Shown: positions 1 to 7,203 of the stretch, one piece after another | Position numbering within the stretch: position 1 is the first letter of the stretch | Layout: each line of letters opens with the position of its first letter | Assembly: GCA_013349695.1 (NCBI GenBank) | Contig: DUZD01000027.1 | Location: 1 to 16,967, forward strand | Source: Rhodospirillaceae bacterium | GTDB taxonomy: Bacteria > Pseudomonadota > Alphaproteobacteria > Rhodospirillales > 2-02-FULL-58-16 | DNA length: 16,967 bases | Reading direction: 5' to 3' | Notes under the pieces: model-generated | What the model saw: only the letters and a program-made list of their open reading frames with translations | Database searches by the model: none | What the model was told of the DNA's origin: nothing | Position numbers and translations under genes: made by a program

Positions 1-39
1 CATGCTGATGATCTGTTCTGGTTTGTAACCTCGGCTCAT
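1..39 (-). CDS. IS3-family transposase OrfA, N-terminal 13 residues (partial)
   Basis: The minus-strand ATG at 39 opens MSRGYKPEQIISM, which matches the typical start of IS3-family OrfA proteins (a basic stretch followed by YxPEQII, the beginning of the helix-turn-helix that binds the inverted repeats). A strong Shine-Dalgarno GGAGG lies 8 bases upstream. The gene continues past base 1 of the window, so the DDE-domain OrfB and the frameshift site are not visible. The match is short, but the start, ribosome site and adjacent terminus agree with one another. Confidence 0.65.
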   Translation of the reverse strand, partial: MSRGYKPEQIISM

Positions 40-113
40 TCATTCCTCCATATTAAAAAGGTCAGAATGCGCCAAAATCTCTTAATTAAACCTGGACCAC
101 TTTTCGGGGGTCA
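1..113 (-). mobile_element. IS3-family insertion sequence, left end only (runs off the window)
   Basis: The minus strand from 113 reads TGACCCCCGAAAAGTGGTCC, an IS3-like terminus beginning with TG, and is followed 74 bases later by an orfA-type transposase start at 39. The sugar kinase gene reading in from the right loses its family-like sequence exactly where this terminus begins. Its last residues (TPEKWSRFN) are translated from the IS end. The other end and any target duplication lie outside the window. The family assignment rests on the terminus style and the first 13 transposase residues. Confidence 0.7.
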
Positions 114-1383
114 CGCCAGTGATGTTCTCGATGTCGCTCAAGCGGTCGGAAACCGCGAGACGCGCTTCCGGCGCGTCGATGCAGATGTAATCGGCGCGTT
201 GATACTTGGTGATCAGGTTATAGCCGAGATTGGCGCTGTTCGACTGCGCGTTGACCGCCATGAAGCGCGCCGACTTGTCCAAGGTTTCGATCATCGACGT
301 GGTCAGAAGCCCGTGACCGAAATCGTTGACGATCACCAGATCGAATTCGTCCGCCCGGTCTTTGATGATGCGGTCGATCTTCTCCTCGACCTCGGGCCGG
401 GTCGGGGTGTCGTCCATGTGGTAGACCTCGAAAAGCTTTCGCAAATAGCTCTTGTCGATGTAGCGGGTCTTGCGGGTCGTCGGCAGGCCCTGGCGGCGGA
501 AGGCATGCAGCCTGACGTTCGGTTTCAGGGAGTTGATGATGATTTTCTCATAGCCATAGTCGTCGCCGATGGTGGTGACGACCTCGACTTCCCCGCACAA
601 ACCGGCGACATGGTTGGCGGTCGCGAAAACCCCTCCGGCGAAGACCTCGCGGCTGCCGAACTGGGTGGCGATCATATGCTCTTTCGGCGACTTGCCGATT
701 GCCGAGACGTATTTGTAATCGTCGATGATGGCGTCTCCGACGATCAATACCCGAAAATCCTTGATCTTCTCGATCAATTCCATCAGGTCGCCGAGGATGT
801 CCTTTTGCCGTTGCGATTCCAGGAATTCGTCGAGGCCGGGGTCAAAGATCGCCAGATGGCGGTTGATCAACGACGAGGATGAAAAGGTGACCTCGTCCGT
901 AAAAACCAGGCAACCGCCATGGGATTCCACGGCCCGGCGTTCATCGACGATGCCGCCAGTGACGTCGTCGCTCGGATCGGTATAATCGGAGCCCTTGGCG
1001 TAGACGATCGGCTTGACCACATCGATGGCGCCGACCGCCGTCGCCTCGTCAACGACACCCACATAGTCGACACAGTCAAGCGCCGCCAGCATTTCGGCGC
1101 GCATTTGTTCGGAAAACACTGGCCGTCCCGGACCCTTGCTGACGAAAGCGTCGGCGGTGATGGTGACGATGAGGAGATTGCCCTCGCGCCGGGCTTGACG
1201 CAAATGGCGAAGATGGCCGATGTGGAGCAAATCGAAGGTGCCGTGCGCCAGCACCACCGTCTCGCCGCAAGCGCCGGCCGCCGTCGAGATTTCGCCCAGT
1301 TCCTCGATGGTTTTAAGCTTGCTTTGCAAGGGGTTGGCGTTGGCCTTTTCGTCGGTCTTCCATTTGCGAATCTGGCGAGTCAT
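82..1383 (-). CDS. Nucleotidyltransferase-PfkB sugar kinase fusion, 3' end truncated by an IS
   Basis: The protein has 433 residues from the ATG at 1383, which lies 14 bases after the epimerase stop; a longer reading inside the epimerase is unlikely. Residues 43-180 are a cytidylyltransferase-like domain with GTFDLLHIGH (48-57, the HxGH nucleotide site) and TFSSSSLI (166-173). Residues 209-420 are a PfkB/ribokinase-type domain with GDAIIDDY (216-223) and a GG pair at 250-251. The fusion resembles HldE (heptose-1-phosphate adenylyltransferase/heptose-7-phosphate kinase), but the domain order is reversed. A PfkB domain should end with a DTxGAGD catalytic motif; it is absent because an IS3-type terminus starts at 113 and the last residues come from the IS. 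The kinase is therefore probably dead, while the transferase domain could survive. The role is likely activation of a sugar for surface glycan synthesis; the exact sugar is unknown. Confidence 0.8.
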   Translation of the reverse strand: MTRQIRKWKTDEKANANPLQSKLKTIEELGEISTAAGACGETVVLAHGTFDLLHIGHLRHLRQARREGNLLIVTITADAFVSKGPGRPVFSEQMRAEMLAALDCVDYVGVVDEATAVGAIDVVKPIVYAKGSDYTDPSDDVTGGIVDERRAVESHGGCLVFTDEVTFSSSSLINRHLAIFDPGLDEFLESQRQKDILGDLMELIEKIKDFRVLIVGDAIIDDYKYVSAIGKSPKEHMIATQFGSREVFAGGVFATANHVAGLCGEVEVVTTIGDDYGYEKIIINSLKPNVRLHAFRRQGLPTTRKTRYIDKSYLRKLFEVYHMDDTPTRPEVEEKIDRIIKDRADEFDLVIVNDFGHGLLTTSMIETLDKSARFMAVNAQSNSANLGYNLITKYQRADYICIDAPEARLAVSDRLSDIENITGVTPEKWSRFN

Positions 1384-1397
1384 CGGTCGAAAACCTT

Positions 1398-2411
1398 TTA
1401 TGTCGCTTCGCCGGGGCCGAGAAAGCGGAACCAATCGGCGGTCGCCTCCTTGATTCCTTCCTCCGACCAGACCGGCGCCTCTCGCCAATCATCGATGTTT
1501 TCGAGCATGATCCGGACACCGTCCTCGAAAGTCAGGGAAGGTTTCCAGCCTAGAAGACGGCTGATTTTGCGGCTGTCCCCGAACGTGCCGGCGGGTTCGC
1601 CAGGCCGTTTCGGCAGATGGATGGTTTCGCCGCCCAACAGCTCGACAAGGCGGTTGATGCTGTAGGTATTGCCGGAGCCGACGTTCATCACCTCGCCGGA
1701 AACATCGGACCGGGCGGCGGCGACGAAGGCCTCGGCGGTATCGGTGACGAATGTGAAGTCACGTGTCTGGGTGCCGTCGCCGACAACGGTAAACGGTTTG
1801 CCGGCGAGCTTCTGGGCCAGGAAAACGCCGAATACGGCGCCGTAGGTGCCGGACGATCGCGCCCTCGGGCCAAAAACATTGAACAGCCGAAGCGAGATGG
1901 CCGGAAGGCCGTAAGTCTGGTGCCAGTGCCTGACATACTGCTCGCCGATATACTTGCTGAGGGCGTAGGGGTACATCGGTCTGGACGGGGCGCTCTCCGG
2001 CGTCGGCAAGGCATCGGGAAGACCGTAACACGAAGAGGAGGCGGCATAGATGAAGCGTTTCACGCCGCCGGCCCGGGCGGCTTCCAGAACCGAGACCGTG
2101 CCGTCCACGTTGGCCCGATGGTAGCGCAAGGGATGCTGGATCGAAGGCACGATATCGGCGAGGGCGGCAAGATGAAAGACCCAATCCACCCCGGCAAGCA
2201 TTGGGACGATCGTCTCGGCGGCGGCAACATCGGCATGATGCACTATTAAACGAGGGTGATCCCGGACCGCCGCCAGGTTTTTCTCTGAATCAGCGACAAA
2301 ATTGTCGATGACGGAAACATCGTGCCCCAGGGCAAGCAGGCGTTCGACGAGGTGACTGCCGATGAAGCCCGCCCCTCCGGTGACCAGAGCCTTTTTAGGA
2401 ATCGCGTTCAC
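1398..2411 (-). CDS. NAD-dependent epimerase/dehydratase (extended SDR, nucleotide-sugar)
   Basis: This 337-residue protein starts at GTG (2411); no in-frame ATG lies upstream and only a weak GGA precedes it. Residues 8-20 hold the Rossmann motif TGGAGFIGSH that binds NAD(P). Residues 125-127 are the catalytic serine region (SSS in AASSSCYG), and Y149-x3-K153 in YPYALSK is the catalytic pair. Length and layout fit extended short-chain dehydrogenases such as UDP-glucose 4-epimerase or dTDP/GDP-sugar dehydratases. The substrate cannot be told from sequence alone. It is cotranscribed with the nucleotidyltransferase-kinase 14 bases downstream, so both probably make one activated sugar for LPS, capsule or flagellin decoration. 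A CTAG-bounded repeat lies only 18 bases before the start, so the native promoter has probably been displaced or replaced. Confidence 0.9.
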   Translation of the reverse strand: MNAIPKKALVTGGAGFIGSHLVERLLALGHDVSVIDNFVADSEKNLAAVRDHPRLIVHHADVAAAETIVPMLAGVDWVFHLAALADIVPSIQHPLRYHRANVDGTVSVLEAARAGGVKRFIYAASSSCYGLPDALPTPESAPSRPMYPYALSKYIGEQYVRHWHQTYGLPAISLRLFNVFGPRARSSGTYGAVFGVFLAQKLAGKPFTVVGDGTQTRDFTFVTDTAEAFVAAARSDVSGEVMNVGSGNTYSINRLVELLGGETIHLPKRPGEPAGTFGDSRKISRLLGWKPSLTFEDGVRIMLENIDDWREAPVWSEEGIKEATADWFRFLGPGEAT

Positions 2412-2429
2412 GGATGATTGTCCAAAATA

Positions 2430-2743
2430 CTAGTACGGTACAGCGCAGTTAACGACCCCATACGACGGTCTTGCGAGGTTTCCGGCTAGGAGCCGCGCCG
2501 CGCCGTGGTGTCTATGCACCACAAGCGGTGCGCGACGACGTCCGGAAGCCTCGCAAGACCGCCCGAAGGGTCGCTTCTCCCGTCCCCTCGGGGCGTCGGG
2601 AACGCTTGACGATGCTTTGGCATCGCCGGCGCGCCCTTTCGGGGACTTACGCGGCGCCACTGGCGCCACGGTTCCCCTCAAGCCTACCGAGGGGACGGGA
2701 GAAGCGATCGTATGGGGTCGTTAACTGCGCTGTACTGTACTAG
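2430..2743. repeat. CTAG-bounded structured palindromic repeat, copy 1 (314 bp, MITE-like)
   Basis: Arms 2430-2465 and 2708-2743 are inverted copies with 35 of 36 positions matching, both ending in CTAG. Inside are two separate hairpins. Hairpin A has CGGTCTTGCGAGG (2466-2478) pairing with 2549-2561 and a tip GTGGTG/CACCAC (2505-2510 with 2517-2522). Hairpin B has 21 perfect pairs (2571-2591 with 2687-2707) and smaller stems within it: GGGAAC/GTTCCC (2598-2603 with 2671-2676), GATGC/GCATC (2611-2615 with 2620-2624) and GGCGCC/GGCGCC (2653-2658 with 2662-2667). The whole folds as a three-way junction. A shorter relative lies at 12828-12994. No transposase is encoded. Reading frames inside it are by-products of the palindrome. 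Confidence 0.85.
2571..2707. repeat. Hairpin B nested inside copy 1 of the CTAG repeat
   Basis: A 137-bp unit with 21-bp perfect inverted ends (2571-2591 and 2687-2707). In the related copy at 12828-12994 the corresponding position has no such insert: hairpin A is followed directly by the right arm TCGTATGGGGTC. Copy 1 therefore carries an extra 146 bases (2562-2707). This looks like a second palindromic element inserted into the first, or an ancestral hairpin deleted from copy 2. Two copies are not enough to decide which. Confidence 0.6.
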
Positions 2744-2903
2744 GCCTCCGTGGCCGAATGGCCGCCGCGGGATGCGGCGGAAAATAATGCAACCTATTGA
2801 ACATAATGAATATAGCATGGATTGGCCGACAAAGTTCACCATTGATGATCGGGAACGGTGGTGGTGGCGCTTGCGGCCCCATGTCAAGGCCAGCCCGGCA
2901 GGC
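2744..2903. other. Intergenic stretch after flgL, no gene seen
   Basis: The 160 bases between the CTAG repeat and the flgL stop contain a short GC hairpin (2762-2768 pairing with 2774-2780). It has no T-run after it on the flgL-coding strand, so it is not a convincing intrinsic terminator. No tRNA, promoter or credible open frame was found. Confidence 0.5.
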
Positions 2904-4472
2904 TTAGAGGAAGTTGCTGAGGCTGAGCTGGCGGATGCGCGCCAGGGCCTGGTACGAGGCTTCCAGGGCCTGGGAATCATCGAGCAAGCGGGTCACCGCG
3001 TCGAGAGTGTCGATGTTTTCCACGGCCGCCACTTGCGCTTCGAAGAAACCGATCAGGGTTTCGTGGTTTTTGTTATTTCGATCGATGAGGGTCCGCTTGA
3101 AGCCGTGATCCAATTCCACTTCCTCGATATTGCTGGCAAGTTCGGTTCCGAATGGCTGGGTGGTGGTGGCGGGCGGGTTGAGCGAAAGGTCCAACAGGTT
3201 CAAGGCGTCGTCGATCCGGACCGAGTTGTTTTGAAGTCCGCCGGCGGTCCCGAAAACACCTTGCAAGATGATGCTCATGGCCCGGATCGCCTTCTCGAAA
3301 GCGGGATCGGTGGCGTTGATATCGAAGTCGAAGCTCTGAATCTTGCTCACCCGGTGGTTCTCGACGACGTTGTCGCCTTGGTAGTACGAGGTATCGACGG
3401 TGACGGTAGGGGCGGCGGTGGCGCCTTCGACGGCCAGCGAATCCGAAGACACGAGGGTAATGACGGTGCCGGTGTTGGCGTTGACGGTGAAAGTTCCGTT
3501 GTTGCTCGCCGAACCGGTGACGGTGATCTTGGCGCCGACGGGAATGTTGCCGAAGGCGCCAGTGTTGGCGGCCGTTATGGTGTCCGGGTTGGCGTCGGCG
3601 AACGTCAGGGTCCCATAACCTGATGTCGGATGAGTGGTCTTGGCGATGGTGGCGTTGGTGGCGTTGGTTTCGGTGGTCAGGGAGTCGCCGCCGGATAGGG
3701 TGATTGTCGTCCCGTCATTGACGGCGATGGTGAAGGTGCCGTTATTGCTGGTGGAATTGGTGACGGTGATCGTGCCGCCGACGGGAAGGTTGGCGAAGGC
3801 TCCCGCGGTAGCGGTGGTGATGGTGTCCGGGTTGGTGTCGGCGAAGCTCAGGGTCCCGTAACTCCTCGCCGTGGTGTCGACGGTGACCCCGTCCCATGGC
3901 GTGCCCGCGGTGGCTGTCAGTTTCGGAAAGAGGTCGTGATCCCGGGTGACCGGAAAAAGGGTTCCTGTCGAGGCATCGCCGGTCCATTTGGACTGAAACG
4001 TGGCTAGGTTCGTCAGGTTGAAGTCGGCCGGCTGGGTCCCGGTGCGAGCACCACTGAACATATAATCGCCGTTGAAATCGGTGTTCAAATGGGCTTCCAT
4101 GTCCTTCAAGGCACGAAAGGCGGCTTTCTGGACGACTTCCACCCGTACTTCCACGTTGGTGCTGCCGCCGGAAAATTCAAAAACGGCTTCGCGGAAATCG
4201 CCGACGGTTTTCTTGATGCCCTCGATGGTCGTTTCCATGGTTTGCATCTTCACGTCGACCAATTCGTTGTTCCTTTTGTAGCGGCCAAGGATAAGAGCGT
4301 CGTTCTCGATGTTTATGAGGCGCTCGGCATCGAGCGAGATGCCGGCATAATCCTGGGAAACTTTTTCACTGCTTATCTGCACCTCTGTGTCCATCATCCG
4401 CTTTTGGGCGCGCAGCAAAAAATTGATGAGCTGGGTGTTTGTGGCGAGGTTGGCAATGCGGCTGATGGTCAC
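2904..4472 (-). CDS. flgL: Flagellar hook-filament junction protein FlgL, enlarged
   Basis: The protein has 522 residues starting at GTG (4472) with an excellent ribosome site, AAGGAGG, 7 bases upstream. The N-terminus (MTISRIANLATNTQLINFLL, then a heptad-like helix) and the C-terminus (LARIRQLSLSNFL) are the flagellin-type D0/D1 coiled-coil ends that pack in the junction zone. FlgL joins the FlgK ring to the filament. Typical FlgL proteins have about 300 residues. The extra length is mid-protein and consists largely of two tandem Thr/Gly/Asn-rich beta-type repeats of about 80 residues (about 206-286 and 287-360), each starting GTLxFADxNPDTIT. It is last in the flgE-flgL run, 18 bases after flgK. 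The enlarged surface domain probably faces outward; its role is unknown. Confidence 0.92.
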   Translation of the reverse strand: MTISRIANLATNTQLINFLLRAQKRMMDTEVQISSEKVSQDYAGISLDAERLINIENDALILGRYKRNNELVDVKMQTMETTIEGIKKTVGDFREAVFEFSGGSTNVEVRVEVVQKAAFRALKDMEAHLNTDFNGDYMFSGARTGTQPADFNLTNLATFQSKWTGDASTGTLFPVTRDHDLFPKLTATAGTPWDGVTVDTTARSYGTLSFADTNPDTITTATAGAFANLPVGGTITVTNSTSNNGTFTIAVNDGTTITLSGGDSLTTETNATNATIAKTTHPTSGYGTLTFADANPDTITAANTGAFGNIPVGAKITVTGSASNNGTFTVNANTGTVITLVSSDSLAVEGATAAPTVTVDTSYYQGDNVVENHRVSKIQSFDFDINATDPAFEKAIRAMSIILQGVFGTAGGLQNNSVRIDDALNLLDLSLNPPATTTQPFGTELASNIEEVELDHGFKRTLIDRNNKNHETLIGFFEAQVAAVENIDTLDAVTRLLDDSQALEASYQALARIRQLSLSNFL

Positions 4473-4490
4473 GGTTTCCTCCTTGCCTTA

Positions 4491-6698
4491 CTAGACCGCC
4501 CGCTCGAGAGCGTCGAACATGCTCTGGATTATCGAGATGACACGAGCGGCGGCGGAGTAGGCCTGCTCAAAGAGAATAAGATTTGACATCTCTTCGTCAA
4601 GGTTTACGCCTCTTTCGGTATCGGATTTAAATTGCAGGCTTTCGGTAAGAAGTTGCTGGATTTCGATATTGGCTCTGTTGCTTTCGGCTTGTGTGGCGTT
4701 GTGCGCAACAATGGCCGCCGCGTATTCATCGAAAGTGTGACTAAGGCTGGCGATGTTGCCGGCGGCGTCGAAAGCGTTGACGGCGGCGAAGGTGGAGGCA
4801 AGATTTTTGATTTGGGTATCGTCGCTGACGCTCATGAAATACTCGCCGGCGGCGGCAAGGTTGGCGTTCCATTGCATGGAGCCGCGGGTAACGTTGCCCG
4901 GCGCCACCAGGATATCGTTCCTGACGGCGATGGTGCCGGAGACGTTAACGTCGGCTCCGTGCATGCCGAGCTCCGTCAACAAGGTATTGACGCCGCCTTG
5001 GGTGACGGTCATGTTGCCGGCGGTGCCATGGGAAATCCGCAAACGGAACCCGGCTCCGTCGGGGATTATCGCCGCCGTGACGCCAATGGTGGCGTTGTTG
5101 ATGGCGGTGGCGATGCCCGTAAGGTTCGTTCCGGCGGTGATGCTGACGTTGCCCAGGGCGCCGGTGTCATCCTCGAAGGTCAGGGTCGCGGCGGAGGCGC
5201 CGAAGGAGCTCGCCAACTGGTTGGACTCGTAAATATTTTCGGACAGGTTATCGACGAAAAAATCGTTGAGGCCGAGGAAATAGGAAAATCCGGAGACGGT
5301 TTCGTCGACGTCGCCGTCGCCGTCGGGATCGAAACCGATGGCGGCGTCCTGGTGGGTGCTGCCGGCGGCGGTGGCGGTTTCGTCGCGGAAGACCAGGTTG
5401 AGGCTGGTGTTGTTGAGGGTGATGGCGAACTTGCCGCTGCTGTTGACGGCGGCGGTGGCCGTGGCGGCGCCGTTGGCTTGCAGCCAGCCCTGGATATGGG
5501 CCGCCACCTCGTCCACGGTCCAGGCCGCGTAGGAGACCTTGGCGGCCGAATCGCCGGCGCCGTAGGCGACCTGCATGATGGTGTTGAGGGTCGTCGTCGC
5601 CTGCTGGTCGCCACTGCTGTCGAACAGCGAGATGGTGACGTCGTCGGCGCTGGAGGTGGGATCGAGGTCGATGGTCTGGGTCGAGGAATCGACGAAGATG
5701 CGTGTTCCCGTCATCGACTGCATGCCGGGGAAAGGGACGCCGCGGTTATGGATCTGGTTGAAGACGTCGCGCAATTCGGCGGCCATTTCGTCGAGTTGGC
5801 TTTGCAGGTCGGTGAGGATGTTGTCGCGAAGGTCGATCAGGCCCTTGATCTGGCCGCCTCTGAGCTCGCTGGTGATGTCGTTGCCGGCGATCTGCACGCC
5901 GACGAAGAGGCCGGCAAGATCGCCCTCGGCGTGGGTGGTGGTGGCGGCGATGGTGCCGGCCGCCGAATGGGTCATCGTCACGGCGGCGTTGTCGATCAGG
6001 GTCCGCCCGCCGGAGGAGAAAACCACAATATCGCCGTCGGAACGGGAGAAATAGACGATATCTATCAGCTCGGCCATTCTGTCGAGGCTCTGGTCGCGCT
6101 GGTCCCTTAAGTCGGTAACATCGCGCCCGACCGTTTCGTTGGAGATGATTTTGTCGTTAAGATCGGCGATTTTGTTGGTCAGTACGTTGATCTCGGTAAC
6201 GGCCGTGCCAATGGACTGATCGGCCTGAAGGCGCAATTCCTGAATTGTGGTGCTCATGGACTGGAGTTTGAGCGTCATTTCATTGGCCCGGCGCACCAGC
6301 TCGCTCTGTTCCAGGGTCTTGCCGGGGGCGTCGGCGAGGGATTCGATGGCGGCCTCGAACTCGCCGACGAGATGGGCCAGCGACGTATTGTCGCCCGGGG
6401 CGCCGAATAATTCCTGCAGGCGAGCATAGTAGTTTTCCTGGACGTCGAGGGCATTCAAGGTGCTTTTTTCGAGGCGCAGGCTCTTCAGCAGGTTTTCGTC
6501 GATCCTGCGGGTGATATCGGCGATCTGGACGCCGGCGCCGGCGGATTCGACGACGCGTTGCTCCATGTTGACGATTTTGCGGGAATAGCCGACCGAGTTG
6601 ACGTTGGCGATGTTGTTGGCGGTTGCGTTCAACGCCGCTTGGTTGGTCAGAAGGCCGCTTTGGGCGGTGCGGATGGCTAAGGTCAGGCTGCCGGCCAT
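4491..6698 (-). CDS. flgK: Flagellar hook-associated protein 1, FlgK
   Basis: The protein has 735 residues, starting at the ATG at 6698 with GAGG about 12 bases upstream. The N-terminal flagellar-rod motif is clear (SGLLTNQAALNATANNIANV, ending NSVGYSRK), and so is the C-terminal helix typical of FlgK (NLILFEQAYSAAARVISIIQ, then SMFDALERAV). FlgK caps the finished hook and adapts it to FlgL and the filament. It is longer than enterobacterial FlgK (about 550 residues) because of Ala/Thr/Asp-rich insertions in the middle, including a DPDGDGDVDE acidic stretch near residue 460 that could bind calcium. It lies 25 bases after flgN, the likely export chaperone gene, and 18 bases before flgL, so the three are probably translated from one message. 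Confidence 0.95.
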   Translation of the reverse strand: MAGSLTLAIRTAQSGLLTNQAALNATANNIANVNSVGYSRKIVNMEQRVVESAGAGVQIADITRRIDENLLKSLRLEKSTLNALDVQENYYARLQELFGAPGDNTSLAHLVGEFEAAIESLADAPGKTLEQSELVRRANEMTLKLQSMSTTIQELRLQADQSIGTAVTEINVLTNKIADLNDKIISNETVGRDVTDLRDQRDQSLDRMAELIDIVYFSRSDGDIVVFSSGGRTLIDNAAVTMTHSAAGTIAATTTHAEGDLAGLFVGVQIAGNDITSELRGGQIKGLIDLRDNILTDLQSQLDEMAAELRDVFNQIHNRGVPFPGMQSMTGTRIFVDSSTQTIDLDPTSSADDVTISLFDSSGDQQATTTLNTIMQVAYGAGDSAAKVSYAAWTVDEVAAHIQGWLQANGAATATAAVNSSGKFAITLNNTSLNLVFRDETATAAGSTHQDAAIGFDPDGDGDVDETVSGFSYFLGLNDFFVDNLSENIYESNQLASSFGASAATLTFEDDTGALGNVSITAGTNLTGIATAINNATIGVTAAIIPDGAGFRLRISHGTAGNMTVTQGGVNTLLTELGMHGADVNVSGTIAVRNDILVAPGNVTRGSMQWNANLAAAGEYFMSVSDDTQIKNLASTFAAVNAFDAAGNIASLSHTFDEYAAAIVAHNATQAESNRANIEIQQLLTESLQFKSDTERGVNLDEEMSNLILFEQAYSAAARVISIIQSMFDALERAV

Positions 6699-6723
6699 GG
6701 CGATAAATTTCCTCGACGGGGGT

Positions 6724-7200
6724 TTACAACGACCGGTTCACGGAAATGGGCGTGGTCTGGGACGCGGCGGTGTTGCCGCCGGCGTCGACGGAGCCGCTTG
6801 CCGAATAGGTTCCCGGGCCGGGCTGGCCCGACTTGACCGCCTCGGCGATGGCCTCGACGACCCGCCGGTTGGCATCGATGGCGCTTTTCAGCAGTTTTGC
6901 GTTGTCTTCCATCAAGCCGTTGACTTTCTCTCCCAGGTTACGCAGCCTTTCGCGCAAATCGGCGTTCACTTGCGTCATGATTTGGGGTTTTTCGCTGATT
7001 TTAGAAAGCCTGTGAACCCTGGATTCGTAGACCCGGCTCAAGGTGTTTTTTTCTTCCAAAAGGGCGGTGACGTCAGGTGTCCGGTGTTCGCGAAGAGCCC
7101 GGTTTTCCCGTGTCAGCAGGTCGGCCAGGCGTCCGGTTATGACGATCAGGTCTTTAACGTGGTTCGATGCGTTGTTCGATGCGTTGTTCGATGCGTTCAT
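6724..7200 (-). CDS. flgN: FlgN-like flagellar export chaperone
   Basis: This 158-residue, mostly helical protein starts at the ATG at 7200, three bases after the flgJ stop, with GGAGG at the end of flgJ as its ribosome site. Residues 17-125 form long charged amphipathic helices (ITGRLADLLTRENRALREHR, LLEEKNTLSRVYESRV, NADLRERLRNLGEKVNGLME), as in FlgN, which holds FlgK and FlgL for type III export. The tail from about 128 is Ser/Gly/Ala-rich and probably disordered. The position directly before flgK and flgL supports the call, because sequence conservation in this family is poor. The first 13 codons contain a threefold 12-base repeat giving NASN three times, an oddity that may be prone to slippage. 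Confidence 0.75.
   Translation of the reverse strand: MNASNNASNNASNHVKDLIVITGRLADLLTRENRALREHRTPDVTALLEEKNTLSRVYESRVHRLSKISEKPQIMTQVNADLRERLRNLGEKVNGLMEDNAKLLKSAIDANRRVVEAIAEAVKSGQPGPGTYSASGSVDAGGNTAASQTTPISVNRSL
7162..7197. repeat. Three perfect tandem 12-bp repeats in the start of flgN
   Basis: The unit gttcgatgcgtt occurs three times without mismatch (7162-7173, 7174-7185, 7186-7197) directly after the flgN start codon. It encodes NASN in each unit. Because the unit is a multiple of three, copy-number change would keep the frame. Confidence 0.9.
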
Positions 7201-7203
7201 GAT

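Noticed and set aside
1384..1488. Upstream extension of the nucleotidyltransferase-kinase frame to 1488
   Set aside because: It would overlap the epimerase by about 90 bases with an Arg-rich, non-conserved leader; the ATG at 1383 follows the epimerase stop neatly.
2430..2743. Opposite-strand frames of 83 and 90 codons within the CTAG repeat that end in the same residues
   Set aside because: The identical ends (YGVVNCAV) arise because the arms are inverted copies; these are palindrome artefacts, not genes.
2762..2780. GC hairpin after flgL as an intrinsic terminator
   Set aside because: The stem is good but there is no T-run following it on the transcribed strand.
2744..2830. Possible tRNA-like start (GCCTCCGTGGCCGAATGGCC)
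   Set aside because: The D-arm-like GTGGCCGAATGG is not followed by an anticodon arm, T arm or matching acceptor strand.
2712..3623. 303-codon plus-strand frame crossing the repeat end and flgL
   Set aside because: It begins inside the palindromic repeat and runs antisense to flgL; no family resemblance.
3400..3860. Periodic GGTGACGGTGAT-like repeats considered as a CRISPR or VNTR array
   Set aside because: They lie in frame within flgL and follow from duplicated protein domains; spacers and uniform repeats are absent.
4632..6110. 492-codon plus-strand open frame opposite flgK
   Set aside because: It is antisense to a clear FlgK gene; the Gly/Val/Asp-rich translation is what GC-rich third positions produce on the opposite strand. 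No domain or ribosome site was seen.
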